A DNA stretch of 30,373 nucleotides from positions 1-30,373 of the IMG/VR virus record IMGVR_UViG_3300023257_000083; one strand, 5' to 3'. The stretch's first letter is position 1. Every line of letters starts with the position of its first letter. This document shows positions 15,352-23,055 of this stretch, in pieces. This DNA comes from a virus. The notes below the pieces were generated by a model. It was not told the origin of the DNA, did no database searches, and worked only from the letters and a program-made list of their open reading frames with translations. Made by a program: the position numbers and the translations under genes.

Positions 15352-16263
15352 ATGAAACAAGAAACAAAAGACAATTTAAAAGAAATAAAAGATTTTTTAG
15401 ATAAAAATAAAGTAGAATACAATACAGAATTAAATAATTTTTGTTTATGGCATGACCATCCAGAGGGGAAAAGATCATATGAAATAGAATATATTGATTC
15501 ATTAAATTATCCTATTGCATACCCAAAATATAAAATTGAAGGAGTAAATAAAAATTATTACTATGATAAATCGTTTGAAGCTGAACAAAATAATTCTTTT
15601 AAACTTTGGATTAAAGATTTTGAATGGGATAATCCAAATAAGAAAGATGTTTTAAAATCATATATTTTACACGCTGCTCACAAAACGCCCAATAAATTTT
15701 ATGCAAGAGATTGTGAAGTTAGAGTAGTTGAAAGTAAAGAAGCCAGGGCATTTGAAAAAGAAAATTGTTTCTATGGTAAAAGAGGAGCAAGTTTAAATTT
15801 AGGATTATATCTTAAAAAAGATAAAAATGATGTTTCAGCTGGTACATTAATTATGTTATATACATTTGGTAAAAACTTCTTTGGTAAAAAAGACAATATC
15901 ATTGAAATTATCCGTGTAGGGACTAAGAAATTTTCACATGTTAATGGTGGATCTTCTAAACTTTTAAAACATTTTATTACAAATTATAAAAATATTACTA
16001 TCGGGAAAAATGATATTAAAGTAGAACACATTAAATTTTATTCAGATTATGATCATAATTTAGGTGATAGTATGAATATGTTAGGATTTGAATTTATAGG
16101 TTATACAAAAGGAGGTTTTATGAATTATTGGGTTAAAACTGGTGAAATAAAAAATAGACAACCAATGAAACATAAATGGGTTATGGAACAAATGGCTCAA
16201 GGTGAAGTTTATGCTATTCCTAATGCTGGAGTAAAAACTTATATTTTAAATTTAGTTGATTAA
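15352..16263 (+). CDS. Homing-associated (Hef-like) GNAT-type protein
   Basis: A 303-residue protein. Conserved stretches include ARDCEVRVVE (118-127), FYGKRGASLNLGLYL (140-154), LYTFGKNFFG (169-178), IIRVGTKKFSHVNGGSSKLL (186-205), FYSDYDHNLGDSMNMLGFEF (228-247) and IPNAGVKTYI. The 'GG-S-SKLL...SDYDHN-x-G-x-SM-x-x-LGF' pattern resembles a domain found with homing endonucleases of T-even and other large phages (Hef-like), and has a GNAT-like look. No nuclease motif is obvious. A dead homing endonuclease and an IS605-like end follow it, so it is probably part of a mobile-element cluster. A free-standing acetyltransferase is the alternative. Confidence 0.5.
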   Translation: MKQETKDNLKEIKDFLDKNKVEYNTELNNFCLWHDHPEGKRSYEIEYIDSLNYPIAYPKYKIEGVNKNYYYDKSFEAEQNNSFKLWIKDFEWDNPNKKDVLKSYILHAAHKTPNKFYARDCEVRVVESKEARAFEKENCFYGKRGASLNLGLYLKKDKNDVSAGTLIMLYTFGKNFFGKKDNIIEIIRVGTKKFSHVNGGSSKLLKHFITNYKNITIGKNDIKVEHIKFYSDYDHNLGDSMNMLGFEFIGYTKGGFMNYWVKTGEIKNRQPMKHKWVMEQMAQGEVYAIPNAGVKTYILNLVD

Positions 16264-16300
16264 AATGAACTACACACTAATCTAAAGATTTGTGTGTTTC
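16264..16300 (-). mobile_element. IS605-like end relic (copy C)
   Basis: Hairpin with 12-base arms, ACACACTAATCT (16272-16283) and AGATTTGTGTGT (16286-16297), one T-T mismatch. The flank TGAACTAC and inner AAAGA match copies A and B. A minus-strand frame runs into it ending ETHKSLD, like the tnpB ends of the other copies. Confidence 0.5.
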
Positions 16301-16416
16301 TATGCCACAAGCACATGTAACCATTCACTTTGAGTGACACTTATAGTCAAATTTATTATTATGAATCTTCTGTGTTTTTCTATGAATTCTTCTGTTGTTA
16401 ATCTTTTACTCCTCAT
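16277..16416 (-). pseudogene. Homing endonuclease remnant, frameshifted
   Basis: Starts MRSKRLTTEEFIEK (ATG at 16416), then continues after a one-base shift as QKIHNNKFDYKCHSK. Joined, this is the 'LTTEEFIEKA-x-KIH-x-NK-x-DYS' start of a common phage homing endonuclease family. The nuclease part is missing; an IS605-like end lies directly against the truncation. The remaining 16417-16497 holds only AT-rich leader. Confidence 0.6.
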
Positions 16417-16497
16417 ATTATAATTTAATTTTTAATTTCTAATTTTTTATAAACAAAACTTATAAAAACTCTTATATATTATGAAAAAATAAAATAT

Positions 16498-17691
16498 ATG
16501 AATAAATTAGATAGTCAATTAAAAGAATTATATGAAAAAATTCTACAAAAAGATAGTTTTAAAACTGATAGAACTGGTGTAGGCACCAAAAGTATATTTG
16601 GTCATCAAATGAGATTTGATTTAAGAGATGGATTCCCTTTAACTACATTAAGAAAAATTCATCTTAAATCAATGATACATGAAATGTTATGGTTTTTATC
16701 TTCATATGATGAAGAATATAAAAAATTTGGTAATACCAATATTCGTTATTTGTTAGATAATGGTGTAAGTTTTTGGACTGAATGGCCTTATGAAGCTTAT
16801 AAAGCAAAAATGTTGAAAAATTTTCAAGAAAATCCTAAAAGAAAAAAATTAAATATATTATCTCAAAAAGAATTTGAAAAAAAAATTATGAAAAATGATA
16901 ATTTTGCACTTCTTTATGGGGATTTAGGACCAGTCTATGGAAAACAATGGATTGATTGGGGAGGTTATGAAGAATTAGTTGAACAAACTAATGAATATAG
17001 AAATACTAAAGGTGAACAAGTTATTGTTGATAAACTTGGATATAAAAAAGTATATTTAAAAGGAATAAATCAAATAAATAAAATTATAGATATTTTAATT
17101 CATAATCCGAATTCTCGAAGAATGTTAATTAATGCTTGGAATGTAACAGATTTAGATGAAATGTTATTAGAACCTTGTCATTTATTATCTCAATTTTATA
17201 CTGAGGTCTTATCATTAGAAGAAAGAATAAAACATTGTCAAACTAATATTGATAAAGATGATATTCAAAAATATATTAATAAATTTAATATGGGGAATTG
17301 GGAAAAAATTAAAAATAATCCATTAAAACAAATTAAAATATTAAATCATTTTAATATTCCCGAAAGATATATAGATTTACAAGTATATATGAGATCAAAT
17401 GATATTGGATTAGGAAATCCATATAATGTGGCTTCTTATTCATTATTACTAACAATGATAGGACAAATAGTTAATATGATTCCAAGAGATTTTATTTTAA
17501 CTACTGGAGATACTCACATTTATTCAAATCATATTTCTCAAATTGAAGAATTAATAAAAAGAGAACCAAAAGATTTACCTACATTAAAAATTAATAGAGA
17601 TGTGCAGAATATTTATAATTTCAGATATGATGATTTTGATTTAATTGATTATAATCCACATCCTAATATAAAAATGAATGTTGCAGTATAA
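16498..17691 (+). CDS. thyA: Thymidylate synthase with phage-type insertions
   Basis: Converts dUMP to dTMP using methylene-tetrahydrofolate, feeding phage DNA synthesis. Seen: DRTGVGT (24-30), NSRRML (205-210) phosphate-binding arginines, the catalytic Cys227 in LLEPCHLLSQFY (223-234), QVYMRSNDIGLGNPYNVASY (295-314) and TGDTHIYSNH (336-345). At 397 residues it is well over the 264 of E. coli ThyA. The excess lies in two insertions, roughly 100-135 and 160-190, and one of about 55 residues (235-290) between the active-site strand and the dimer/folate half. All catalytic residues are present, so it should be active. It stands as a single gene. Confidence 0.95.
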   Translation: MNKLDSQLKELYEKILQKDSFKTDRTGVGTKSIFGHQMRFDLRDGFPLTTLRKIHLKSMIHEMLWFLSSYDEEYKKFGNTNIRYLLDNGVSFWTEWPYEAYKAKMLKNFQENPKRKKLNILSQKEFEKKIMKNDNFALLYGDLGPVYGKQWIDWGGYEELVEQTNEYRNTKGEQVIVDKLGYKKVYLKGINQINKIIDILIHNPNSRRMLINAWNVTDLDEMLLEPCHLLSQFYTEVLSLEERIKHCQTNIDKDDIQKYINKFNMGNWEKIKNNPLKQIKILNHFNIPERYIDLQVYMRSNDIGLGNPYNVASYSLLLTMIGQIVNMIPRDFILTTGDTHIYSNHISQIEELIKREPKDLPTLKINRDVQNIYNFRYDDFDLIDYNPHPNIKMNVAV

Positions 17692-17741
17692 TTTATAAGA
17701 AGCAAAAAAATTAAAAATTTAAAAAAAATATAAGAAAAAAT

Positions 17742-18023
17742 ATGAAAATAAAATATAAGAAAATGGAAAAAACAATGAAAAATAGATTAATTGTATTATT
17801 TATAATACTATTTATAATAGCAGTCTTTCCTATTGGGATAGAATTATTAATTTTTGGAAAAGTAATAATATGGATTATTGGTCTTTTTATGACTATTATT
17901 GGATTAACTATTATTCTTTTTCTAACATTAATTTCTATATCAATCTATAATTGGATAACTTTTGAAGAAATATCTGAAGATTTTTTTAATAAGATTAAAA
18001 AATTTTGCAATCCAGATGAATAA
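17742..18023 (+). CDS. Small two-pass membrane protein
   Basis: A 93-residue protein with two strongly hydrophobic segments (about 15-38 and 41-68), a basic N-terminus (MKIKYKKMEKTMKNR) and a charged C-terminal tail (EEISEDFFNKIKKF). The basic start predicts both ends in the cytoplasm. Size and shape fit a holin or other small inner-membrane phage protein, but there is no endolysin beside it and the role is not established. It lies 15 bases before the next gene. Confidence 0.55.
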   Translation: MKIKYKKMEKTMKNRLIVLFIILFIIAVFPIGIELLIFGKVIIWIIGLFMTIIGLTIILFLTLISISIYNWITFEEISEDFFNKIKKFCNPDE

Positions 18024-18038
18024 AATATTATAAACCAA

Positions 18039-18806
18039 ATGAATAGTAGAGAAATAAAATTAAAATCTATTTTATTACCTAAATGGAAATTTAAAATTTA
18101 TTTATTAGTTGTTAAAATAAAGAAATATTTAAATAAAGAAAAGAAAACTTATCAAAATAAATGGTTTTATTTTTCTCCAAATTGGTCAGGATTTTCATTA
18201 TCATATAGACAAGCAACTTATGATGAAAAAGCATATATTCAAATCTATTTTATTTGGGGAAAATTGTTTATTTATCCATTTCAAAAATTAACCCCATATA
18301 TTAAAGAAGAATATGATGATAAAGGTCCTAAACAATGGGGGATTAATTTTTTTGAAAAAACTATTATGTTTTATATTGGTTATAAATACAAAATTTATAA
18401 TTTACCTTGGAATTTAGATTGGATTAGAACAAGCTTTTTAAAAAAAGATAATACTTGGGAACATGAAAAAAGAAAAGAAAAAAGAAAAAATTTTTGGAAT
18501 GATAAATTATGGGAAAATATATTATGGGAAGAAGTTTATGATTATACATATGTATTAAAAAATGGACAAGTACAAAAAAGAAAAGCAACAATTAAAGTAG
18601 TAGAACGAGAATGGAGAATGATATGGTTGAGATGGACTAAAAAATTTAATTATGTATCAAAAAAAATTGATATTGATTTTAATGAAGAAATTGGGGAAAA
18701 AACAGGATCTTGGAAAGGTGGTATTATTGGTTGTAGTTATGAAATTAAAGAAAAAGAAACACCAAAACAAACATTAAGAAGAATGGAAAGAGAAAGAAAA
18801 TTTTAA
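18039..18806 (+). CDS. Conserved-looking phage protein with SWKGG motif
   Basis: A 255-residue protein, Trp- and Lys-rich. Noted stretches are FSLSYRQATYDEKAYIQIYF (62-81), LPWNLDW near 122-128, a Lys-rich linker (EKRKEKRKNFW), GSWKGGIIGCSYEI (about 223-236), and ETPKQTLRRMERERKF at the end. This arrangement is one I recognise as a widespread unknown family of tailed phages; no function is known to me. It sits between the membrane protein and small tail-bearing genes, likely in one operon. Confidence 0.55.
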   Translation: MNSREIKLKSILLPKWKFKIYLLVVKIKKYLNKEKKTYQNKWFYFSPNWSGFSLSYRQATYDEKAYIQIYFIWGKLFIYPFQKLTPYIKEEYDDKGPKQWGINFFEKTIMFYIGYKYKIYNLPWNLDWIRTSFLKKDNTWEHEKRKEKRKNFWNDKLWENILWEEVYDYTYVLKNGQVQKRKATIKVVEREWRMIWLRWTKKFNYVSKKIDIDFNEEIGEKTGSWKGGIIGCSYEIKEKETPKQTLRRMERERKF

Positions 18807-18814
18807 TTATAAAA

Positions 18815-19198
18815 ATGTCATATAAAGAAGATTTAGAAGAATATAAAAAGTATTTAATATTATATAAAAAATTTGATATTTTAGATACAAAAATAGATAA
18901 TTTAAAAAATAAATATTTATCTGAAATTAAAGAATATATTTTATCACAGACAGATAATGAATTTATTAAAAAAAATGAATATGAAAAAAGATTTAAATTT
19001 ATCATAAATGAAAGAATAATAAATATAGTTATTCATAAATGGTATCACTATTATCATGAGTGGTATGGTGATGTTGATTTAGAATATGATGAACATTTAG
19101 AACATTTAGATGAAGCTGAATTAGATAAAATAATAAAAGTGCATAACTTCTTATTAAAAAATAGAAAGAAAAAATTAGAAAAAATTTTAAATATATGA
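18815..19198 (+). CDS. Unknown helical protein with KLEKIL tail
   Basis: A 127-residue protein, highly charged and probably helical (SYKEDLEEYKKYLILYKKFD). A His/Tyr-rich stretch (HKWYHYYHEWYGDVDLEYDE) lies near 75-94. It ends NRKKKLEKILNI, the shared basic tail. Its start is eight bases after the previous stop. Function unknown. Confidence 0.55.
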   Translation: MSYKEDLEEYKKYLILYKKFDILDTKIDNLKNKYLSEIKEYILSQTDNEFIKKNEYEKRFKFIINERIINIVIHKWYHYYHEWYGDVDLEYDEHLEHLDEAELDKIIKVHNFLLKNRKKKLEKILNI

Positions 19199-19220
19199 AC
19201 AAAAGGAATGAAAAAAAAAT

Positions 19221-19448
19221 ATGAAAAAAGAATATAACGTATATTTTAAATTTGATGAAGATAAAGAAATTAAATTTGCATCAATTGATAATAAATTTGG
19301 ATTAATTATAAATAAAGGAGATGGAAATGACATTCCATATATTGAATTTATAACCGGGAATAAAAAATTTAAATTAATAGTTGCATCTGATTATCAATTG
19401 AAAAATGAATTAAGATATCAAAAATTAAAGAAAATATTAGATAAATAA
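19221..19448 (+). CDS. Small unknown protein with KLKKIL tail
   Basis: A 75-residue beta-rich protein (NVYFKFDEDKEIKFASIDNK) ending LRYQKLKKILDK. The tail follows a compact domain of about 60 residues, as in the SH3-like paralogs at 23.7-25.3 kb, though the body differs. Function unknown. Confidence 0.55.
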   Translation: MKKEYNVYFKFDEDKEIKFASIDNKFGLIINKGDGNDIPYIEFITGNKKFKLIVASDYQLKNELRYQKLKKILDK

Positions 19449-19496
19449 ATTTTGGATAAAACCAATTAAATATATAAAATAAATAAATATAAATAA

Positions 19497-19826
19497 ATGG
19501 ATGAAATGAATACAGATATATCAGAAATTGTTCATATTGCTATAGAAATGATGCAAAAAACTTTTGATGGGACAAAAGTAGAATTAAATTGTTCTAAAAT
19601 GAGACTTCAACCAAATCAATATTATCCAGGTGATAAATTAGGTGTTGATATTAAAATTGAAGGAATTAAATTTTTCTTAGGATATTCAGAAATTGAAGAT
19701 ATGATAGTATATGGAATTCATATTGCAGAACAATTAGTTTATAATGTTTTAGAACCATCTTGGAAAAATTATATTAAGAATCAAAAAAGAAAATCGAAAT
19801 TAAATAAAATATTAATAAATGAATAA
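19497..19826 (+). CDS. Small unknown protein with KLNKIL tail
   Basis: A 109-residue alpha/beta protein (DISEIVHIAIEMMQKTFDGT then NQYYPGDKLGVDIKIEGIKF) ending KNQKRKSKLNKILINE. A variant promoter box (TTAAATATATAA) precedes it near 19466. No family recognised. Confidence 0.55.
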   Translation: MDEMNTDISEIVHIAIEMMQKTFDGTKVELNCSKMRLQPNQYYPGDKLGVDIKIEGIKFFLGYSEIEDMIVYGIHIAEQLVYNVLEPSWKNYIKNQKRKSKLNKILINE

Positions 19827-19942
19827 AATAATAATACCAAAAGTGTATAAACATGATATCACTTATCCCAGAAGGGATAGGTATCAATAATAAAGAATAT
19901 TGTAAATGTGAAAATTGTGTAAAATTAAGAAAGACGAGATAA
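19819..19942 (+). pseudogene. Broken small gene with Cys knuckle
   Basis: Two overlapping short frames: MNKIIIPKVYKHDITYP... from 19819, and ISLIPEGIGINNKEYCKCEN... ending 19942. Joined by a frameshift they would give one protein of about 40 residues with a C-x-C-x2-C knuckle. The DNA between contains TTATCCC/GGGATAG, a small hairpin. The remaining bases to 20012 show nothing clear. Confidence 0.3.
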
Positions 19943-20012
19943 AATTTACAATAAACTTCATCATAAAATAAAAAGATGGTGTAATATGCATTAATAAAAA
20001 TAATTATGAATT

Positions 20013-20306
20013 ATGAAAAATTTTAGAAAATATAATGAATCAATAAATTCTATAATGGATATTAATTATGGTTTAATAGTTGTTAATAAAAATGAAGATG
20101 AAAGATATAATGGTGATAATTTAATATTATATCATTTTTGTGGATATAAAGAGAAACCTACACAAAAAGATATTGATATATTAAGAGAAGAATTGAAAGT
20201 AGATGGTGAAATGAAAATTGATAATATTCATGAATTATCAATTATTAATGCACCAGAATATGTAATTAATCATTTTAAATCTGATTATTTAAAAAATAAT
20301 AATTAA
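20013..20306 (+). CDS. Small protein with capsid-targeting-like leader
   Basis: A 97-residue protein. It begins MKNFRKYNESINS, a leader of the shared type (YNE instead of (L/I)xE). The body is a mixed domain (DNLILYHFCGYKEKPTQKDI, then helical). No motif recognised. It lies three bases before the glycosyltransferase gene, so they are probably co-transcribed. Confidence 0.6.
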   Translation: MKNFRKYNESINSIMDINYGLIVVNKNEDERYNGDNLILYHFCGYKEKPTQKDIDILREELKVDGEMKIDNIHELSIINAPEYVINHFKSDYLKNNN

Positions 20307-20309
20307 TAT

Positions 20310-20933
20310 ATGAAAATTAGTGTAATAATGGCTTCTTGGTTAGGTGCAAAAAGACCTCACTTAGATAAAAAATTTGTTAGAGCTGTTAATTCTTTTCTCA
20401 AACAAACACATGAAGATAAAGAATTAATAATTGTTTCTGATGGTTGTCAAATAACAAATAAACTTTATGAGGAACATTATAAAATGAATCCCATAGTCAC
20501 TTTATTTAAAAGTCAAAAATTACCACTTTATTCTGGTGGTGTTCGAGATATAGGATTAAAATTAGCAAAAGGTGATATTATTACTTATCTTGATTCTGAT
20601 GATGTTATTGGAAAAAATCATTTAAAAATTATTCATGAACAAATTGATGATAATGATTGGGTTTTTTATAATGATTTTTTAGTCTTAGATAAAAATTTTA
20701 AAAAATTCCAGAAACGTTATGTAGATCCACGTTGGGCTAAAATTGGGACTTCCAGCATATCACATAAAAATTTTGAACTTGGGACTAAATTTAAAGGAAA
20801 ACTCTCATGGCCAACGGGTTATGGTCACGATTTCCTATTCATGATGAAATTAGCATCAATGGGAACTAAATTCAAAAAATTAAAAAAGGAACCACAATAT
20901 TTTGTTTGTCATTATCAAGGATTTGATGGATAA
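20310..20933 (+). CDS. Glycosyltransferase family 2 (GT-A fold)
   Basis: A 207-residue sugar transferase. Seen: SVIMASW (4-10), LIIVSDG (39-45), GGVRDIGLKLAKGDIITYLD (76-95) with the metal-binding DSDD at 95-98, and a C-terminal acceptor part (SWPTGYGHDFLFMMKLAS). It is short for GT2, mainly the catalytic domain. Together with the GT-B enzyme at 10827 it suggests that the phage glycosylates something, possibly its DNA, virion or host surface; the target is not visible. Its end overlaps a dead homing endonuclease on the other strand. Confidence 0.85.
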   Translation: MKISVIMASWLGAKRPHLDKKFVRAVNSFLKQTHEDKELIIVSDGCQITNKLYEEHYKMNPIVTLFKSQKLPLYSGGVRDIGLKLAKGDIITYLDSDDVIGKNHLKIIHEQIDDNDWVFYNDFLVLDKNFKKFQKRYVDPRWAKIGTSSISHKNFELGTKFKGKLSWPTGYGHDFLFMMKLASMGTKFKKLKKEPQYFVCHYQGFDG

Positions 20934-21030
20934 TTATCTAAAATTTTTAATTTTTCTGAGATTTTATCAATTTCATCATATTTAATTCTTATTAATCTAA
21001 TATTATTATCAAGACAATATTTTGTCCTTT
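20915..21030 (-). pseudogene. Homing endonuclease C-terminal remnant
   Basis: A minus-strand frame without start reads TKYCLDNNIRLIRIKYDEID then KISEKLKIL. K-x-YC-x-x-N-x-I-x-LIRI-x-Y is the C-terminal signature of PD-(D/E)XK phage homing endonucleases. Upstream on the same strand a second frame (VIAILNSYDYEEDSYFLMIK) is out of register. No other gene was seen in 21031-21220. Confidence 0.6.
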
Positions 21031-21220
21031 ATCATTAAAAAGTAAGAATCTTCTTCATAGTCGTAACTGTTTAGAATAGCAATTACAATTTGATAATTAT
21101 CTACAATATGTTTTTCAATATTGTATTCTAATAATATCTTCTATATCATCGTGTGAGCAATTCTCATACTCGAGCAAACATACAAAAAAGTTTCCATAAT
21201 ACAAATCTTTTCAATGTTTT

Positions 21221-21233
21221 TTTTAATATATAG
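21221..21233 (+). promoter_or_regulatory. Late-promoter-like box
   Basis: TTTTAATATATAG, five bases before a 30-codon frame and 115 before the gene at 21349. Confidence 0.5.
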
Positions 21234-21237
21234 TATA

Positions 21238-21330
21238 ATGAAATATTTATATAGTTATGAATCTCGGTTATATAGTAGTAATGTGAAAAAAGGTAAAGAA
21301 TATGGAAGACAATTAATTTTCCATATATAA
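21238..21330 (+). CDS. Short leader-like peptide, 30 residues
   Basis: Reads MKYLYSYESRLYSSNVKKGK then EYGRQLIFHI. The start resembles the shared leader and the rest is a short basic stretch, with no folded body. It could be a shortened gene or a small peptide. It lies at a late-type promoter and is followed at 18 bases by the next leader-bearing gene. Confidence 0.4.
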   Translation: MKYLYSYESRLYSSNVKKGKEYGRQLIFHI

Positions 21331-21348
21331 TTAAAATATAATTAATTT

Positions 21349-21744
21349 ATGAAAAATATAAAAAGTTTTAAATTATTTGAATTAAAAAAAAATTATTCTT
21401 TATTATGGGATAAAGAAATATTTAAGAAAATATTAAATAGTTATTTAATAGCAGCATTATGGACTGAAGAATTAGATAATTTTGATATTTCAGATATAGA
21501 TGAAGATTCAATAAAAAATGCAAAAAAAGATATTGAAAATTTTTTAAAAAAATCAATAGATTTAGACATTAAATTAACTCCTGAACAAATTGGTTATAAT
21601 TTTTGGTTAACAAGAAATCATCATGGTGTGGGTTTTTGGAATCGAGATTTAGGAGATATTGGAAATGATTTAACTAAAATAGCTCAAGAATTTGATATAT
21701 TATATACTTATAAAGATAATAATGGAAAAATAATAATTGAATAA
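21349..21744 (+). CDS. Leader plus FWLTRN-family protein
   Basis: A 131-residue protein. It begins MKNIKSFKLFELKK (LFE leader). The body holds YLIAALWTEELDNFDISDID (about 32-51) and GYNFWLTRNHHGVGFWNRDL (84-103). The 'DFWLTRN-x-HG-x-GFWDR-x-LG' block is a very conserved motif of small proteins spread through tailed phages, with no established function known to me. The His, Arg and Trp residues would suit a ligand or metal site. Its stop overlaps the next start (TAATG). Confidence 0.65.
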   Translation: MKNIKSFKLFELKKNYSLLWDKEIFKKILNSYLIAALWTEELDNFDISDIDEDSIKNAKKDIENFLKKSIDLDIKLTPEQIGYNFWLTRNHHGVGFWNRDLGDIGNDLTKIAQEFDILYTYKDNNGKIIIE

Positions 21745-22193
21745 TGATACGATATTTTGCATATGGAAGTAATATGTCCGAAAATAGAATGATTAAAAGA
21801 GGGTTAAAACCTTCTGGTAAACAAATAGGGGTTTTATATGATTATACATTCAAAATCAATAAACGTTCCTATAAGAATCCAGAAATAGGGTTTGCAAATA
21901 TAGTTTCAGAAAAATATTCATTTGTTGAGGGAATTCTCTATGAAGTTAAAGATGAAGAAATTAATATATTAGATAAATTTGAGGGCGCACCAAAACATTA
22001 TTCAAGACAAATTATGAAAGTAAGATTAGATAATGGTTCTGATGTTGATGCAATAGTTTATGTTGCAACTCCAAAATGGACTACTGAAAATGAATTAAAA
22101 ACTACTGAAGAGTATAAAAATTTTATATTAGAAGGAAAAGAATGGTTATCTGATGGTTATTATCAAAAACTAAATGAAAATATTCAAATATAA
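21744..22193 (+). CDS. Gamma-glutamylcyclotransferase-like protein
   Basis: A 149-residue GGCT/AIG2-like enzyme. Motif YFAYGSNM (4-11) forms the substrate loop, and E80 in LDKFEGAPKHYSR (76-88) fits the catalytic acid. Relatives release 5-oxoproline from gamma-glutamyl amines or peptides. In phages the substrate is unknown; reversal of a gamma-glutamyl modification on DNA or protein is one idea. It starts one base inside the previous stop codon, so the two are co-translated. Confidence 0.85.
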   Translation: MIRYFAYGSNMSENRMIKRGLKPSGKQIGVLYDYTFKINKRSYKNPEIGFANIVSEKYSFVEGILYEVKDEEINILDKFEGAPKHYSRQIMKVRLDNGSDVDAIVYVATPKWTTENELKTTEEYKNFILEGKEWLSDGYYQKLNENIQI

Positions 22194-22214
22194 TAAAAAA
22201 ATAAATATAATTAA

Positions 22215-22531
22215 ATGAAACATTTAAAAAAATTCAAAAAAATTTATGAAAATAATTCACTATTAGAATATGATATTTTAAATCAAGGGTCAATAGATAT
22301 AAATTATTGTCATATAATGAAAAAAGTAATATAATTATAGCAATTCAAATTGATACAAAAAATAAATGGGGAGAAATATTTCATATTGGAACTAATGAAA
22401 ATAATATCCCTTGTATTGGATTAGAAGCAAATAAAAATACAACAAATATTAAAAAAGATACAAGAATAGGGGAATTTTCAATAACAGAAATACAATTTCC
22501 AGAATATGCAGGGGGTTATTTTTTCATATAA
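22215..22531 (+). pseudogene. Leader-bearing gene broken by a frameshift
   Basis: The first frame (ATG 22215) reads MKHLKKFKKIYENNSLLEYD and on to a stop at 22334. The second frame, open from about 22300 to 22531, reads SYNEKSNIIIAIQIDTKNKW to EYAGGYFFI and has no ATG at its start. One base change near 22300-22310 would join them to a protein of about 105 residues with an IYE-type leader. Mutation, sequencing error or recoding are all possible. Confidence 0.6.
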
Positions 22532-22558
22532 TTGGTCAAAATATTCTGTGTATATTTG
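22532..22558 (+). promoter_or_regulatory. Bacteroidota-type promoter
   Basis: TTG at 22532-22534 and TATATTTG at 22551-22558, fitting the -33 TTG and -7 TAnnTTTG boxes of Bacteroidota. It points toward the thioredoxin gene. Confidence 0.5.
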
Positions 22559-22609
22559 TATGGTGAAAAATATAAAATAAATTAAAAAGACCTGTTCAAT
22601 CGAAACAAA

Positions 22610-22628
22610 TGTTCATTGTCAATGAACA
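22610..22628. promoter_or_regulatory. Palindromic operator candidate before thioredoxin
   Basis: TGTTCATTG-T-CAATGAACA, perfect 9-bp arms. A half-site TGTTCAAT lies at 22593-22600. It lies between the host-type promoter and the thioredoxin start, where a repressor or activator would bind. Confidence 0.55.
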
Positions 22629-22701
22629 CAAAAAAATAAACACAAAAAAATTAAACTTTCATAAATAAAACATCTAAACTAAAACAAAAATATAAATAAT
22701 T

Positions 22702-23055
22702 ATGATAGAACATTTAACAAAAGAAACTTTTAAAGAAAAAATATTTGATTTTGAGACAGAAAAAGAATGGAAATTTAAAGGTATAATGCCTTGTGTAATA
22801 GACTTTTATGCTGAATGGTGTAACCCTTGTAAAGTTATTGCTCCAATATTAGAAGAATTAGAAAAAGAATATGGTAGTAAACTTAACATATATAAAGTGA
22901 ATACAGAAGATGAGCAAGAATTAGCTACAGCATTTGGTATTAGAAGTATTCCATCAATATTATTTATTCCACAAATCGGGGATCCCCAAATGGTACAAGG
23001 AGCTTTACCAAAAGAATCATTTAAAAAAGTTTTTGAAGATATTTTAAAAATTTAA
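22702..23055 (+). CDS. trxA: Thioredoxin
   Basis: A 117-residue thioredoxin, which reduces disulfides, for example in ribonucleotide reductase. Active site WCNPC (39-43), where Asn replaces the usual Gly; cis-proline P84 in GIRSIPSILFIP (79-90). The stretch NIYKVNTEDEQELATAFGIR (62-81) and the ending QGALPKESFKKVFEDIL are very close in style to thioredoxins of Bacteroidota, pointing to the host lineage. It has a host-type promoter and a palindrome upstream. The CNPC change may alter the redox potential. Confidence 0.93.
   Translation: MIEHLTKETFKEKIFDFETEKEWKFKGIMPCVIDFYAEWCNPCKVIAPILEELEKEYGSKLNIYKVNTEDEQELATAFGIRSIPSILFIPQIGDPQMVQGALPKESFKKVFEDILKI

Noticed and set aside
15287-15502. Minus-strand frame of 71 codons over the start of the Hef-like gene
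   Set aside because: Antisense to conserved coding sequence and all hydrophobic.
18745-19005. Minus-strand frame over 18745-19005
   Set aside because: Antisense to two plus-strand genes; Ser/Leu/Phe-rich shadow.
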